A stretch of 51,675 bases of DNA from Gnetum montanum (lineage: Eukaryota; Streptophyta; Gnetopsida; Gnetales; Gnetaceae): the NCBI GenBank assembly GCA_015680685.1, contig MNCI01002796.1:59956-111630 (forward strand), read 5' to 3'. The position numbers were made by a program, and so were the translations under genes. Numbering within the stretch: position 1 is the stretch's first letter; the number at the start of each line of letters is the position of its first letter. The notes below the pieces were generated by a model. It searched no databases. It was given only the letters and a program-made list of their open reading frames with translations, and was not told the DNA's origin. This document shows positions 10,489 to 21,512 of this stretch, piece by piece.

Positions 10489-11239
10489 AGGTAGGGTGTC
10501 GTGTTTTGGAATGTGAATTTATCAAATATTTTTTGACATGTAACATGAATTAGATAATTTCCTAGATGTAATAAAAATCTCTAGTTTTCAATTTCGAATA
10601 TTTTGTTTTGTGGAAACTTTTGAAAAATATTTTCAACTCTTGAAATATTTTAAGCTCTCGATTGGATTGAGGTATGACTTTATGATCTACATTTGACATA
10701 CAAATTCATGCCTCCATAGGCTTACAATCATCAAATAGATCCAAATTGAGATGTGAAATGAAATTGTAATAGGGGTTTCAAGAGGAATCCCAAGAATCTC
10801 CTCAAAACGATTTGAAAGATTGATTGGCTAATTGAGAAATTAATATGAAACTTATGTCTAAAACATATTGTATAATTCATACATCAAGCATCTTGAAATC
10901 ATTGAAACTTGATTAAGATTCAACATGTGTGATTCAATATTGAGGGCAAAACTATTGTGAAATATATTGTAGTGTGAGAATCAGCTTGAGAGATTGTCAA
11001 ATTAATAAGAAATAATTGTGAAATGTGAAATGTCATTGTGAAGTCTATAAAATCTATGAAATGAGTGAAATGAAATAACAAATATTTAAGTTATAGCATT
11101 ATGTGAAGCTGAGAAATATTGTGAAATAAAAATAAGAAAAAGGAGATTGAAGCCTAAGAGGACTTGAGAGCAATAATGAACATCTTCTACTCCTATTAAA
11201 AATGAAAATATAGTAGCAATTACATTCTAGGCATTAACC
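10489..11239. other. Intergenic, no gene recognised
   Basis: AT-rich DNA rich in GAAAT and TTGTGAAAT phrases between about 10900 and 11130, suggesting simple-sequence expansion. No ORF of note, RNA gene or element boundary was found. Confidence 0.4.
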
Positions 11240-11278
11240 TCTACCAACTATTAGAACTTTATAACTCACCATTACCCA
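11240..11278 (-). repeat. SINE tail fragment, left side of solo LTR D
   Basis: The phrase ATTAGAACTTTATAACTCACC resembles the SINE tail seen at 10390-10430 and 22605-22640. The matching head of the same SINE lies at 21513-21584, after the solo LTR and element A, so the SINE appears to have been split by D. The last five bases, ACCCA (11274-11278), are the left target-site copy of D. Confidence 0.45.
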
Positions 11279-11722
11279 TGATGAGCGGTGGAGTAATCCA
11301 ACACTCAACCATACAAGTCACAAATTGTAATCCGTGGATAGGGCAATGTAATTATGCTAGCAATTGGTTTAAGTTTGAGATTGTTGTCTTTCCATGTGGA
11401 GCTAGTGAAGTCTATGTGTATGGCTTAGCTCATCGTTAGGTATATGATATTTAATGTTGGTAGGCCATTGTTAGTCCTAGCAAACATAATGGAAATGAAA
11501 GTAGTTTCTAACTCTAAGTAAAACAAGTAAATGAATCTAGTCTAGCCTATGATGATGAGCATCTGTTTCTGATCTTCTGTACACACCTTGGGCTTTGTGT
11601 AACTACTACTAGGATACCAAGTGTACTGCTACTGGGCATAACAAATGATAGCACTGCTGGGTTACCAAGCAATTACACTTAAGTGCTCGAGATTAGTCAT
11701 ACTCATTCTGCTTAATAACAAT
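11279..11722 (-). mobile_element. Solo LTR D, U5-side part
   Basis: This is the left part of a minus-strand LTR whose other part is 21095-21512; element A sits between them. On the plus strand it starts TGATGAGC, the reverse complement of the GCTCATCA end seen in A and B. Its U5 has the family motif GCTTGGTAACCCAG with further copies, like B and C. Total LTR length without A is about 862 bases, in the range of the related LTRs (805-1046). No internal region flanks it, so it is a solo LTR left by recombination. Target-site copies are ACCCA (11274-11278) and ACCTA (21513-21517). Confidence 0.7.
11718..11722. repeat. Target-site duplication of element A, left copy (ACAAT)
   Basis: ACAAT precedes the 5' LTR of A and is repeated at 21090-21094 directly after the 3' LTR. 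A further copy at 11754-11758 arose from a 36-bp tandem duplication over this junction. Confidence 0.85.
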
Positions 11723-12689
11723 TGATGAGTCATTAATTTGTCAAGTCCCAACAACAATTGATGAGTCATTAATTTGTCAAGTCCCAATGTCAGGTACTTG
11801 ACGTTGGAGCTAGGAAATGATGTCAGATATCCAATGTCGTCTCCTTTGGGTTAGCCTATAAATACAACACTTGGGGTGCACGGATGGCACATGATGTAGG
11901 GAAGATAGTTTTAGTTTTCAGTTTTTGATAGTCTTTCTTAGAGTCCTGTTATTCCTAGTGCATGCTCGCAGTGTGATGTTTGTAATCATATGACAACTTT
12001 GTTTGAGTGTGTCGTACTTGGACATGTTACATGACTCGCAATAAAGATGGAGATTCCCATTGCTTCTAATTGTTAATTATTTATTGTTTTCTTTAGTTAA
12101 ATATTTTCATTTATTTTTATTTACTATTTTTGTCATTAAGCGGAATGCGAACACCTTAATCATGAGCGTTTAAGTTTAGATACTTGGTAATCCAGAAGTG
12201 TATCCTTTGGCACACCTAGTGACATACACTTGACAATCTTAGAAGTAGTCTCATGAAGTCCAAGATGTATACAGACGATTAAGAGCAAATACTCATTACA
12301 CATAGGCTAGTTTAGATCTTGTTTTTCATTGTTCATTAGCTTAATCAATTTACCTCATTATTGTCATTAAGAGCAAAGTAAAATTAGACAACATCATACG
12401 CCCCACATAGGCTACTTTAGATCTTGTTTTTCATTGTTCATTAGCTTAATCAATTCACCTCATTATTGTCATTAAGAGCAAAGTAGAATTAGACAACATC
12501 ATATGCCTCACTTTGGTCTAAATTGTACGTGACAAAGCTACCATTAGTCCAAGTGGGAAGACAATGAACTGCGATCAAAGCATAATGATCTAGATCCCAC
12601 AACTAGTCCTATTCACAGAATTCGACCGGATTGTGTGTGAACACTTGTGATTCATATGGTTGGGTATAGGGGTACCTCATTGCTCATCA
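11723..12689 (+). repeat. 5' LTR of element A
   Basis: Starts TGATGAGTCATTAATT and ends CTCATCA. A TATAAATA box lies at 11857-11864 and AATAAA at 12040-12045. It is longer than the 3' LTR (967 against 881) owing to two later tandem duplications: 36 bp at 11718-11789 across the LTR edge, and about 105 bp at 12301-12510. It also lacks about 55 bases that the 3' LTR keeps. Confidence 0.9.
12301..12510 (+). repeat. 105-bp tandem duplication inside 5' LTR of A
   Basis: Copies start CATAGGCTAGTTTAG at 12301 and CATAGGCTACTTTAG at 12406 and stay similar through TTAGACAACATCATA. The 3' LTR has this block once (about 20808-20910), so the duplication followed insertion. Confidence 0.85.
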
Positions 12690-12690
12690 T

Positions 12691-12711
12691 TGGCACCATT
12701 GTTGGGGATGG
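12691..12711 (+). other. Primer-binding site of A (tRNA-Asp type, decayed)
   Basis: TGGCACCATTGTTGGGGAT follows the 5' LTR by one base. The 3' end of plant tRNA-Asp predicts TGGCGCCGTTGCCGGGGAT. All mismatches are C to T or G to A, at CG or CHG-type positions. Confidence 0.75.
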
Positions 12712-12814
12712 TGCTAGTTATCTAGCTTAGTTATATTATATACGATCGTTGTAAAGGTATTAACGATATATCTTTCAGAAACTCTTAGCTCACACACACC
12801 ATAAACCAATAATA

Positions 12815-15200
12815 ATGTCTCTCTCACACGGAAGTGACTATGCATTGTATAGCGAACACATTCATTGGAGAAATAATGAGATATATGATGAAGAAAATTA
12901 GAGTGACCAACTTTATGTAGGGGTTTCTTATGATCATGACCACCCTGACGACACTCAAAGACTACATTCACCTAAGGTAGACAATCTTGGAGGAGATGAC
13001 ATAAGTCCTGAACTAGGGAAGGCCTTAAAGCCTAAGACCTCCTCAAAACCAAGAAACAATAAATTAAGGGACCTTAGGGAACACCATAGAAGCCATGGCA
13101 ATTTTGCTAGGGCCTCATATTTCTCTTTCCCTTCAATGTTTAGTTCTGATGAAGATGAACGTAGATACGGAGATAAAGTTCCACTAAAGGGTTAGACTAA
13201 AAACTGAAATCGAACCCATGGGAAAAGTCAAAGATGTCACCATGAACATAAACAACATCATCACAATCAAATGAATAGAGATAGAAATTTCCCTCATAAC
13301 CTATTTGATGATGATGAACCCTTGCTGGCCACTAAGAGCTTAATGCAGATCATAGAGGCAGTAAAGATATCTCGCAAGTACCACAAAAAGAGTTGCCTAC
13401 CTAAGCTTGACATGAATAATATTTCTAAATTTACAAGAGGCTATGATTCATACCCACAACATCGTTTACAAGCCTTTCATGATGCCTACGATTTCTACAT
13501 CATTGAAAGTGGGTGGAAAAAGCTTAAGCTCTTTCCTAGGACACTAATTGATAGAGCGGAAGTGTGGTATAAATCATTGAGACCAAATTCAGTTTGATGA
13601 TGGTTCACAATGTTGGAGCTATTCAACGAGAAGTACTGAACCTATGTGAGGTTGTCCAATCTGAGGAGACAAATCCAAGAGTGGAAGTAAGAACAACATG
13701 AACCCTTGGACATGGCCTTAGATAGATATTATGCCTTACTAAGTAGATGCCCAGTCCATGATTTCTCTGAGGAAAGGTAACTTTTCCACATCATAGATGG
13801 GCTTCGTAATGAAAGAAGGGAGACCCTTAGGATGTATGCCCTAGGGCAATTATACGAGCTTCAAGCCCATCAAATTCAAGACCTAATCGAGCATGTGGCA
13901 AAAGAAGAAGGAGAGATATGCAAATTGGAGAATGTCGAGGAATATCAATGGGACTCAACTCTTCAATAGAAGGAGGTCTAGATCTATGGTAAGGAGAACG
14001 AAACTACTCTTGATAAGGTGATTCCACAACAAACCTTGCTGATACAGAAATCTATTGGTGAACTAGAAGCAAAGTTTAATAGGATGTCCAAATGGACATA
14101 TGAAAATGTTACAACTCTCATTGAGATAGTTGAGGAGAGGGTCATGCAAAATAAGCCAAGTGATCATAATAAACAAAGGATACAGAACCAAGAAATAGCT
14201 AGGAACACTTTTCAGCAAATGGGAAGAATGACTAAAAGAATTGAGGCTATAGACTCAACCATAGATGAAGATAATGGATGCGACATCTGCATATATGACC
14301 ATATGAAGGGCCATTGCCTAGTCTTGTTGCATCTACAGGAGTATTGGCCAGGTGCCTTAAATCCAAAGTTTGTGCAAAAGCACATGCTCGGGAGATATCC
14401 TCTCCCACAAGGTAATTATAGACAATCCCACAACCCATTGTACCATCCTAGGGGGACCTATTACCAGCCTCAACATGGTCATTAACCATAGTGGCAACAA
14501 CCATAGTCATGGGGCAGGCCACCAGCAAACTAGCCCTATCCTTCCTATCTACCAAAACTGCATAGATATTATGTTCAACACCTTGTTTCTCCAACTAGTT
14601 CTACATCCTCTACTTCAAATCGTCACTACCACTCTCCCAAGTACCATCAACGCATGACATCCCCTAAAGGATCACCACCTCATGCCTCTTACCATTCATC
14701 CTACCCTTGATATTCTCATACTCCACCTCATTATATGCCACCGCCAGCAACATAGGAAGGTTTGACACCATAATATCAACAAATGAATGCCACTTGTGAT
14801 GCAAATGTGCATAAACATGCTGACACCAGTGGGTCTCAATAAAGGCCATAAGCCAAACTAGACCACGTATGGACCCATCGTATCATCTAAGCTAGCATAA
14901 GGCCAATTTGGTGCACCACCTTCCTTGTCTGAACCAACATTCTTTGATCATACACAAGGGCCACCATCCATCAGTACTCGAATCCCAAATCTAAATAATG
15001 AATATAATAGTGTGGGGAGACAAATAAATCCATGCATACCATATCATGATCAAGGGTGCAATTGTGGGCTAGCCATCCATAATGTTAACACACCTCATAC
15101 CTTGACCCACCATACATTTAACCATCAAGTGTGTGACCAACAATTTTTCTACCCAGCCACCACACCACAAATAGGCACCCAGTGGCTAGGGCATGAATAG
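12815..15200 (+). pseudogene. gag of element A (broken)
   Basis: Encodes the retrotransposon capsid/nucleocapsid protein. From the ATG at 12815 a single frame runs at least to 14485 with in-frame stops only, then shifts by one near 14900 and ends about 15200. The retrotransposon gag core lies at about 13271-13900, with ATRSL-like and WYKSL phrases and a PQH..QAFHDA stretch. A CX2CX3HX4C zinc knuckle (CDICIYDHMKGHC) is at 14279-14317, the variant spacing common in Athila-type gag proteins. A Pro/Tyr/His-rich tail follows. Element B has the same leader and start, and C the same core, so the reading is secure. Stops at 13595, 13655 and 13688 could each arise from a single transition. Not functional. 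Confidence 0.85.
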
Positions 15201-15206
15201 TTACCA

Positions 15207-17280
15207 ATGTTTCATACATGCATGGATCCTATTTATCTACTTATTAATCCTTGTCATAGCCAAATGTTTAGTCATGGGGTCACCCCCATTCTAATCTTCA
15301 GGAATCTTAAGTATTTTTCATCATTTTTTTTACAATTTTTTGTTATTTTTCTATTTCTTGATCCAATTTTTTCCTATTTCTTCCAATTTTTTCTAGTTGT
15401 TGTTTTCATTTTCTTTGTTATTTAATCTCTCCTGTGAATAAAATGATCATGTTACCCATTGAGGTGAGGTTTTCTCTATGTTGTCAAGTCATAAGGGACT
15501 GATTATTTGGACATTGAGATCATGACATCTATCCACCCATTCCATTAATAAGAGGTTCTTGCCCTGGTCATAATGATGATCTTTTTCATCATCCAACCTA
15601 AAAATAACTTCATGATCATTGTGTCCGAACAAGAAGAGTGCAGAACCAAGGCAGAATGTGAAGGGTGTGACATCAAGGGGATTTGTGGATTCTCTTTGGC
15701 CACTTCTTTATAATCTATCATGTTTCAAACATTGTAATCATATCGTTATAGATCTAATAAAAAATGGAAGCAAGAGTAACCTAAAATGACACTAAATAAA
15801 CTTTTGTGGGTCCCATTGGAAAGACATGTATCCATGCCTGAAGGTTGGCAGCTTCTTAGAATCAGAAAAAAAAAAGTGAAAAGAGAAAAAATGTGTGCCA
15901 TCAAAAAGCTCCTCCCTTGGACAAAATGCCAAGTGATGTTACTCCTGGCAACTTTGAGAGTCTTATGGTTGTTCGCTGATGTGATGAAAAGATGCAATGT
16001 CACTGCAATGTGGTTTGGACTTGGTTTGAATCTTGGAAAGAAGGACTCATGATCATTTAACCATTAATAACACATAAGGTTTCATTGTGCCCATGGTAAG
16101 ACCTCATGTCCCAATTTTTGCAATCCTTTCTACAATCCATCTTACCTTGTTGTTCGGGTGATCATAACTTGTGGTTTTGTGTAACATAAAGTTATTATCT
16201 TAGATTGGTGGTTTTAACATGTGTGTCTTGTTTCATAGGTATGCATTGCATTCAACCCCTTTAGTGTCTATGTACATTTTTAGGTGTGGTTACACAAAGG
16301 CATCATAGGTTAGAGCTTGCTTTGGGGACGACCCACTTGTGTAACTTTTTTTTGTGACTTGTACTTGTTTGACACAACCACATCATTCTTAACCTTCCAA
16401 GTGCTCAATTGTTATATTTTGTTGTTTCCCTTCTCATATCACTTGATTTGTCCCATAACAACAATTTAACACCCTTTTTCTTGATCATTCTAGTGCTTTT
16501 CACGTCGATGACTTCACCTTATCACACTTTCATTACCTCAAACTGATTTTGTGCTTACCCTAGATTGATGTACCTAAGTTCAAACCTTCCAACCAATCAC
16601 ATAGCTTTAGTTTCCATGCTTAGCTACCCCATTCAGTGAAAATTCATGGACCTCGACGTCACCTACCTAACGTTGGGTCCAACATGATGTCACATACTCG
16701 ACATCGGGTCATATAAATCATATATACATGATTCCTGCGATTCTCAAACTTCATTTTCATCATTTGTTACTAGGCGAGTTGTTCAAATTTTTTGTTGTGA
16801 TTTAGAGCTCTACGCACTCATTTTCCACTTGCGATATTTAGCTCTTTATTGCTCTGATTTCTATGTTTTTTGAACCTACCTAAACCTAGAGTGTTCAAGT
16901 TAGTTGTGGAGGGATGCTTGGGTGGAAAATTAGTTCCAATTGACAAAAATTTGCTATCACCTGGAGGTTATTATAAGGGTAAGAGTGTTAAAAAATTTAA
17001 GCGTTATCATGAAAAATCAATTGTATTAATGCTAGAAACCTAAATTTTTCCACCTAAGGAACCATAACCATCATTATAACTCACACATAAGGAAAAAGGA
17101 ACCAATTGCGAAGGGTTGTAAGAGACGATAGACACTTTTTGGGGATTTTTCTTGAAAATTTTTCTAACTCTATGGTCATATGCATTAAGAACTTAATGAA
17201 CTAAGGTAACGAGTAAGGTATAAACTGATTAATGATAAAGAATACAACCTTAGTAACACTTGATCTTTACTTGATTGTAG
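15207..17280 (+). other. Non-coding middle region of element A
   Basis: Where pol would be expected there is no reverse transcriptase or integrase similarity. Landmarks shared with B and C, in the same order, are: a TTTAGTCATGGGG motif at 15267; the phrase GGGTGTGACATCAAGGGGATTTG near 15667, present in variants in B and C; an A-rich tract at 15867-15890; ACATGTATCCATGCCTGAAGG near 15824; and TTGCTTTGGGGACGACCCAC at 16317-16336. It ends with TTGATTGTAG, a good 3' splice site, directly before the ATG of the third ORF. Confidence 0.6.
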
Positions 17281-20022
17281 ATGGCCCCAAAAAGAGGTGC
17301 ATAGGGTGAACCTTCATAAAGAGTAGTTAAGTGTCCATGATGTGGTTGAGGCCAGCAAGGCAAACATGTGGAACATGCGAAGCAGGAAGCCCAATCTTTT
17401 AGCATTCACTAAGAGGCTCTTGCTACTGGATAGTTGGTCCAAGGGGAGGCTCTAGAACCACAGGCTCCCATGTAGGGACAACATCTAATGTTGCCTCCTA
17501 ATTGCCTTGCTGCCATTCTAGAAAAGTCCACGTTGACCTTGGTCATTGTGGAAATGAATTTTGACCCATTCATGGAGTTTGCTTTAGAAGTGGTTTGGAC
17601 ACAACTTAAGGTATCTTCATTATGGTCCATATTTTGGATAGTGGTGAGTGGTACCTTAGTGAAACTCATCAGTTCTGGCACAACAAAGATGAGGGCACCA
17701 CTATCAAAATTTATGGAGTAAACGTCTCCTTGTCAGTAAAAGAAATTGCTGGAGCTCTCAATTTTCCAAATGAAGGGGCTAAGGTAGCCCATCTATCAAC
17801 TAGATCTGACCTCGAGACCAAAAAACTATGGTTGAAATAGGCATATGGTAAGGAAGAAAAAACGTATAATGAACTCACTTTGGAAGAGAGGTTGTATTTC
17901 AAGATTGGGACTTACCACTTGTTTTCCACCAAAGAGCTCAATCAAATATTAACATATGCAGCTAGGGGAAGTGCCATTTTAATGGGTAAATTTGTAGTCA
18001 ATCTTTCCCAGTTTTACTTCACTAAAATCCAATGGCAGTTTGAAGAAAAGAAGGTAGGGAGACCAACACTTCCATTCCCTTGCCTAATCAAAAGGCTGTG
18101 CAAGCATGCTGGGATCCTGGGATATACAAATGATATCCCTAAGAAGGCTCTAAACACCTCCTTCACTGAACTTCTCAAATCTAAAGCACCAAGAAAAGAT
18201 CTCAGTGAAGTACAAGAAGCAGAGAAGGTAGTAGTGCCAGAAGCAGAAACACAATGAGAGCTTGAATAGTGCCCACAAACATAAGCTCCATCATAGCCGC
18301 TGTTGCAAGACTATAGGCCCTCCATGATCCATTTGCAGAAGATTGCTGAAGCTATTAGCTGGGAATGTAGGGATGAGTCCAATCTCTTTAGAGTGATGGA
18401 TGATGCCGTACGACCCATAGTTTTAACTGATCCAACATGGGGGGAGATCTCGCTACAATTAGGAGGAGGAGGATCCCAATGATCATGGAAAATCTCTAGG
18501 AATGCTGCATCCTTCCAGGTAATGCTTGAAACTGGAGAATGTGCCATAGTTGTGGTACTACAACATGAGCATGTGGTAGGCACAGTAGAAGTAATCACAA
18601 ACCATATTAAGAAAGCATTCAACGTGCCTATTGTGCCCCTAATAGATCTAATGGAAACCAGAGATGCGTAGATGCTAGCTAGGACTTTAGTGACTCCTAC
18701 AGTGCATGAGGATGTTTTGGATTGATTGTTGTAGATGGGGCAAGTGATGACTACCATGTTTGACATTCCTAGTAATGTCATTGCAGCACAGTCAAACCTC
18801 ATCACCACAAAAGGAATGTTGGTCATGGCTAAAGTTAGCAGAGCATGTAGAAGCAGAAGTGTAATGACTACAACAAGAGTTGGCTACCCTGAGAGTCGAA
18901 CGATGGGATCTTGCCTAGTTTGTTACACTTGACTAGCTAGACCAATTCAAGATGGAGTAGTTGACCAAGCTAACTAAAGAGAGAGCAATGGTAGAACAAG
19001 AAAAAGAGAAGGCAGTTTAAAATGCCTTTGCTACTGATGTGCAAACTTACATGTACAAAAAGGCATTAACTGTTGCATAAGAAGAAAATAAGTAGCTCAC
19101 CACAGAGAATTCAAGGTTAACCACAGTTGAGAAGCAAAAGAATATCTTAGAAGAAAGTATCCACTAGTTGAGAGAACAACTGGTGAGGGTCAACTAGGAC
19201 ATTAGTAGATTGGCTAGGAAAAATCAAATCCTCTCAATGGAGGAGGTTTGTGCTATTCATCAGAAATTAGTAATTGAAATTAGTGCATGGTAGAATGAGG
19301 CCAAGAAACACGAAAAATTGAAGGAGAACTTCTGCAACCAAGTAGGCATGTACAAGTAGATAAATGAAAAAGAGATCTAGATGGTCAAAGCCCACATTAG
19401 TTCCTTGTTAGCAAAAAATCTTGAGTGGCAACCAATCCTGGATAGCTATGCCTTGGTCTACCAAGCGAAAGTCAAGAATAAAGACCTATAGATAGAAGAT
19501 TTAAAAGAATACATGGTGTTGGCTAACCTCAGATATGCTAACCTTACCATGTTAACAATGGGTTGACCTTGGAACAAGCTGGAAAAGCAGGTGGTGACCA
19601 CCTATGCATTGTATGAAAAAGAGTTTGCAACTCGGAAGGACACTTTATAGAAGCTATATGTGAAAAACTTATAATTGGAGGTGGTTAAAGCCAGCTACTA
19701 GGGATAGAAGGACGTAGCCTCAAACCTAGCTAAAAGATTAACAGATTATCATGAACTCAGAGATAAATATAGGGCCTTTAAGGAGGAATGATGGTAGTTT
19801 GTGGCTTGGTATGTAAAGGCTAATTAGATGTTTTAGCAATTGCCATGTCCTTGGGACATACCAATATGAGCACACATTGGCTTAGTAGCTTGGATAGTAC
19901 AAGACCCAAGGATGGAAGAGGAGAAGCTGCAGGCATTGTTGAATCATTACAAATTTCAAAAGCTTAATGATAAAGGGAAGCAACCAATGGAGGAGCCACT
20001 ACCTCTAGGCACTAGATGAGCT
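17281..20022 (+). pseudogene. Third ORF of element A: Athila-type env-like/plant-transposon-domain protein with long coiled coil (broken)
   Basis: Starts at the ATG at 17281 just after a candidate 3' splice site and ends in TGA at 20020-20022. About 17622-18150 reads like the domain found in Athila 'envelope-like' ORFs (the putative plant transposon protein domain): phrases such as FWHNK, VSLSVKEIAGALNFP and FPCLIKRLCKHAGI. From about 18930 to the end is a Glu/Lys/Gln/Leu-rich region predicted by eye to be a coiled coil. From 18961 to the terminal stop, 354 codons are in one frame with 19 internal stops (13 TAG, 3 TGA, 3 TAA) and no frameshift. Earlier parts have at least two frameshifts, near 17620 and 18900. 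No signal peptide or membrane segment was seen, so a true envelope role is unsupported. Family assignment is from memory of the domain pattern, moderate confidence. Confidence 0.6.
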
Positions 20023-20192
20023 TCCTAGTTTTTGTTTTGTAATAATGTGTCCCATTTTTTGTATTATATCATTATGGCATGCAAGAGTCAATTGTTTTGT
20101 TTATTGTTTATGTTAGTCAATAACCCAATACCTTCTCAATATTTTGTAAAGAACTTGTTCCTAATTTTATTTAACTCAAGGACAAGTTTTCA

Positions 20193-20208
20193 TTTAGTCA
20201 TGGGGCTA
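20193..20208 (+). other. Polypurine-tract-like motif before 3' LTR of A
   Basis: TTTAGTCATGGGGCTA lies directly before the 3' LTR. Equivalent motifs precede the 3' LTRs of B and C and also recur inside each element. It is weak as a purine tract but its position is right for plus-strand priming. Confidence 0.55.
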
Positions 20209-21089
20209 TGATGAGTCATCAATTTGTTAGGCCTTGACATTGGGTACCTAAAATTGTAGCTTTGATGTTAGATGCTCAATGTTGGAGCTAGAAAGTGATG
20301 TCAAATATCTGATGTCATCCCCTTTGGGTTAGCCTATAAATACAACACTTGGGTGCACGAATGGCACATGATGTAGGGAAGATAGTTTTAGTTTTTAGTT
20401 TTTGATAGTCTTTCTTAGAGTCTTGTTATTCCTAATGCATGCTTGTAGTGTGATGTTTGTAATCATACAACACCTTTGTTTGAGTGTGACATACTTGGAC
20501 ATGTTACATGACTAGTAATAAAGATGTAGATTACTTGCATCATTGCAGCATCCACTTAGATTATTCTTGCTTCTAATTGTTAATTATTTATTGTTTTCTT
20601 TAGTTAAATGTTTTCATTTATTTTTATTTACTATTTTTGTCATTAAGCAGAATGTGTACGCCTTAATCACCAGCGTTTAAGTGTAGATACTTGGTAATCC
20701 AGAAGTGTATCGTTTGGCACACCTAGTGACATACACTTGGCAATCCTAGAAGTAGTCTCACAAAGCCCAAGATGTATACAGATGATTAAGAGCAGATACT
20801 CATTGTACATAGGCTAATTTAGATCTTATTTTCCATTGTTCATTAGCTTAATCAATTTACCTCTTTATCGTCATTAGGAGTAAAGTAGAATTAGAAAACA
20901 TCATACACCTCTTGGGACTAAATCATACATGACAGAGCTACCACTAGTCCAAGTGGGAAGACAGTGAACTACAATTAGAGCATAACAATATAGATGAAAC
21001 AACTAGTTCCATCCATGGAATTCAACCAAATCGTGCATGAATGCTTGTGATTCGTATGGTTGGGCATAGGGGTACCTCACCACTCATCA
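20209..21089 (+). repeat. 3' LTR of element A
   Basis: Begins TGATGAGTCATCAATTTG and ends CTCATCA. TATAAATA is at 20335-20342 and AATAAA at 20517-20522. It matches the 5' LTR over its length with many transitions and several indels, so A is not a recent insertion. ACAAT follows at 21090-21094. Confidence 0.9.
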
Positions 21090-21094
21090 ACAAT

Positions 21095-21512
21095 AGTAAT
21101 AGAAAGTTCTTGAAATATTAAAATATTAATTAAGAAAAACACTAAAAATTATACTAAGTAAAACATGAAACTAGGAGAATGCTGCAATAGTATGAAATAT
21201 ATTGATCTTTATTGCTGATCACACTTGCACCCAAGTACAAGATGCTTGAATAAAGACTCTGTTCACCAAGTCATACTACAATACAAGCATTCACACTTCT
21301 AAGTACTTAAGACTAAATTCATGAAGACAAGCTGAAAGAGTTTTGTTACTATGGAATGAAACTTATTATGGATTTGTGCACCTAAGTGCTGTATTTATAG
21401 GTTGGCATGCATCCTATGATACTGCATATGTAATGACGTAGCTCATGCTACGATATTAGATCTACGATATCAGATATATGATATTGTAGCTAAATAAAAA
21501 TTGACTTTATCA
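21095..21512 (-). mobile_element. Solo LTR D, U3-side part
   Basis: The second half of the minus-strand solo LTR. On the minus strand it reads from TGATAAAGTCAATTTTT through GATATC-rich U3 phrases to CCTATAAATACAGCACTTAGG, the same TATA context as in A (CCTATAAATACAACACTTGGG). The join to the other half lies at the ACAAT target site of A. It ends at 21512, where ACCTA gives the second target-site copy. Confidence 0.65.

Larger units (their letters stand above)
11723..21089 (+). mobile_element. Element A: Athila-like LTR retrotransposon without pol
   Basis: A 9,367-bp LTR element with 5-bp target-site copies ACAAT on both sides. Order: 5' LTR 11723-12689, tRNA-Asp-type primer site, gag 12815 to about 15200, a non-coding region to 17280, a third ORF 17281-20022, a polypurine-like motif, and 3' LTR 20209-21089. 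No protease, reverse transcriptase, RNase H or integrase motif was found between gag and the third ORF. It therefore fits the non-autonomous class of LTR elements that keep only gag (TR-GAG type), with the extra ORF as an unusual addition. It lies inside solo LTR D in opposite orientation. All ORFs contain stops, so it is not active now. Confidence 0.9.

Noticed and set aside
18311-18826. 171-codon minus-strand ORF inside element A
   Set aside because: Lies antisense to the third ORF; Ser/Thr-rich with no motif. An antisense gene as in Grande-type elements was considered but no similarity was seen.
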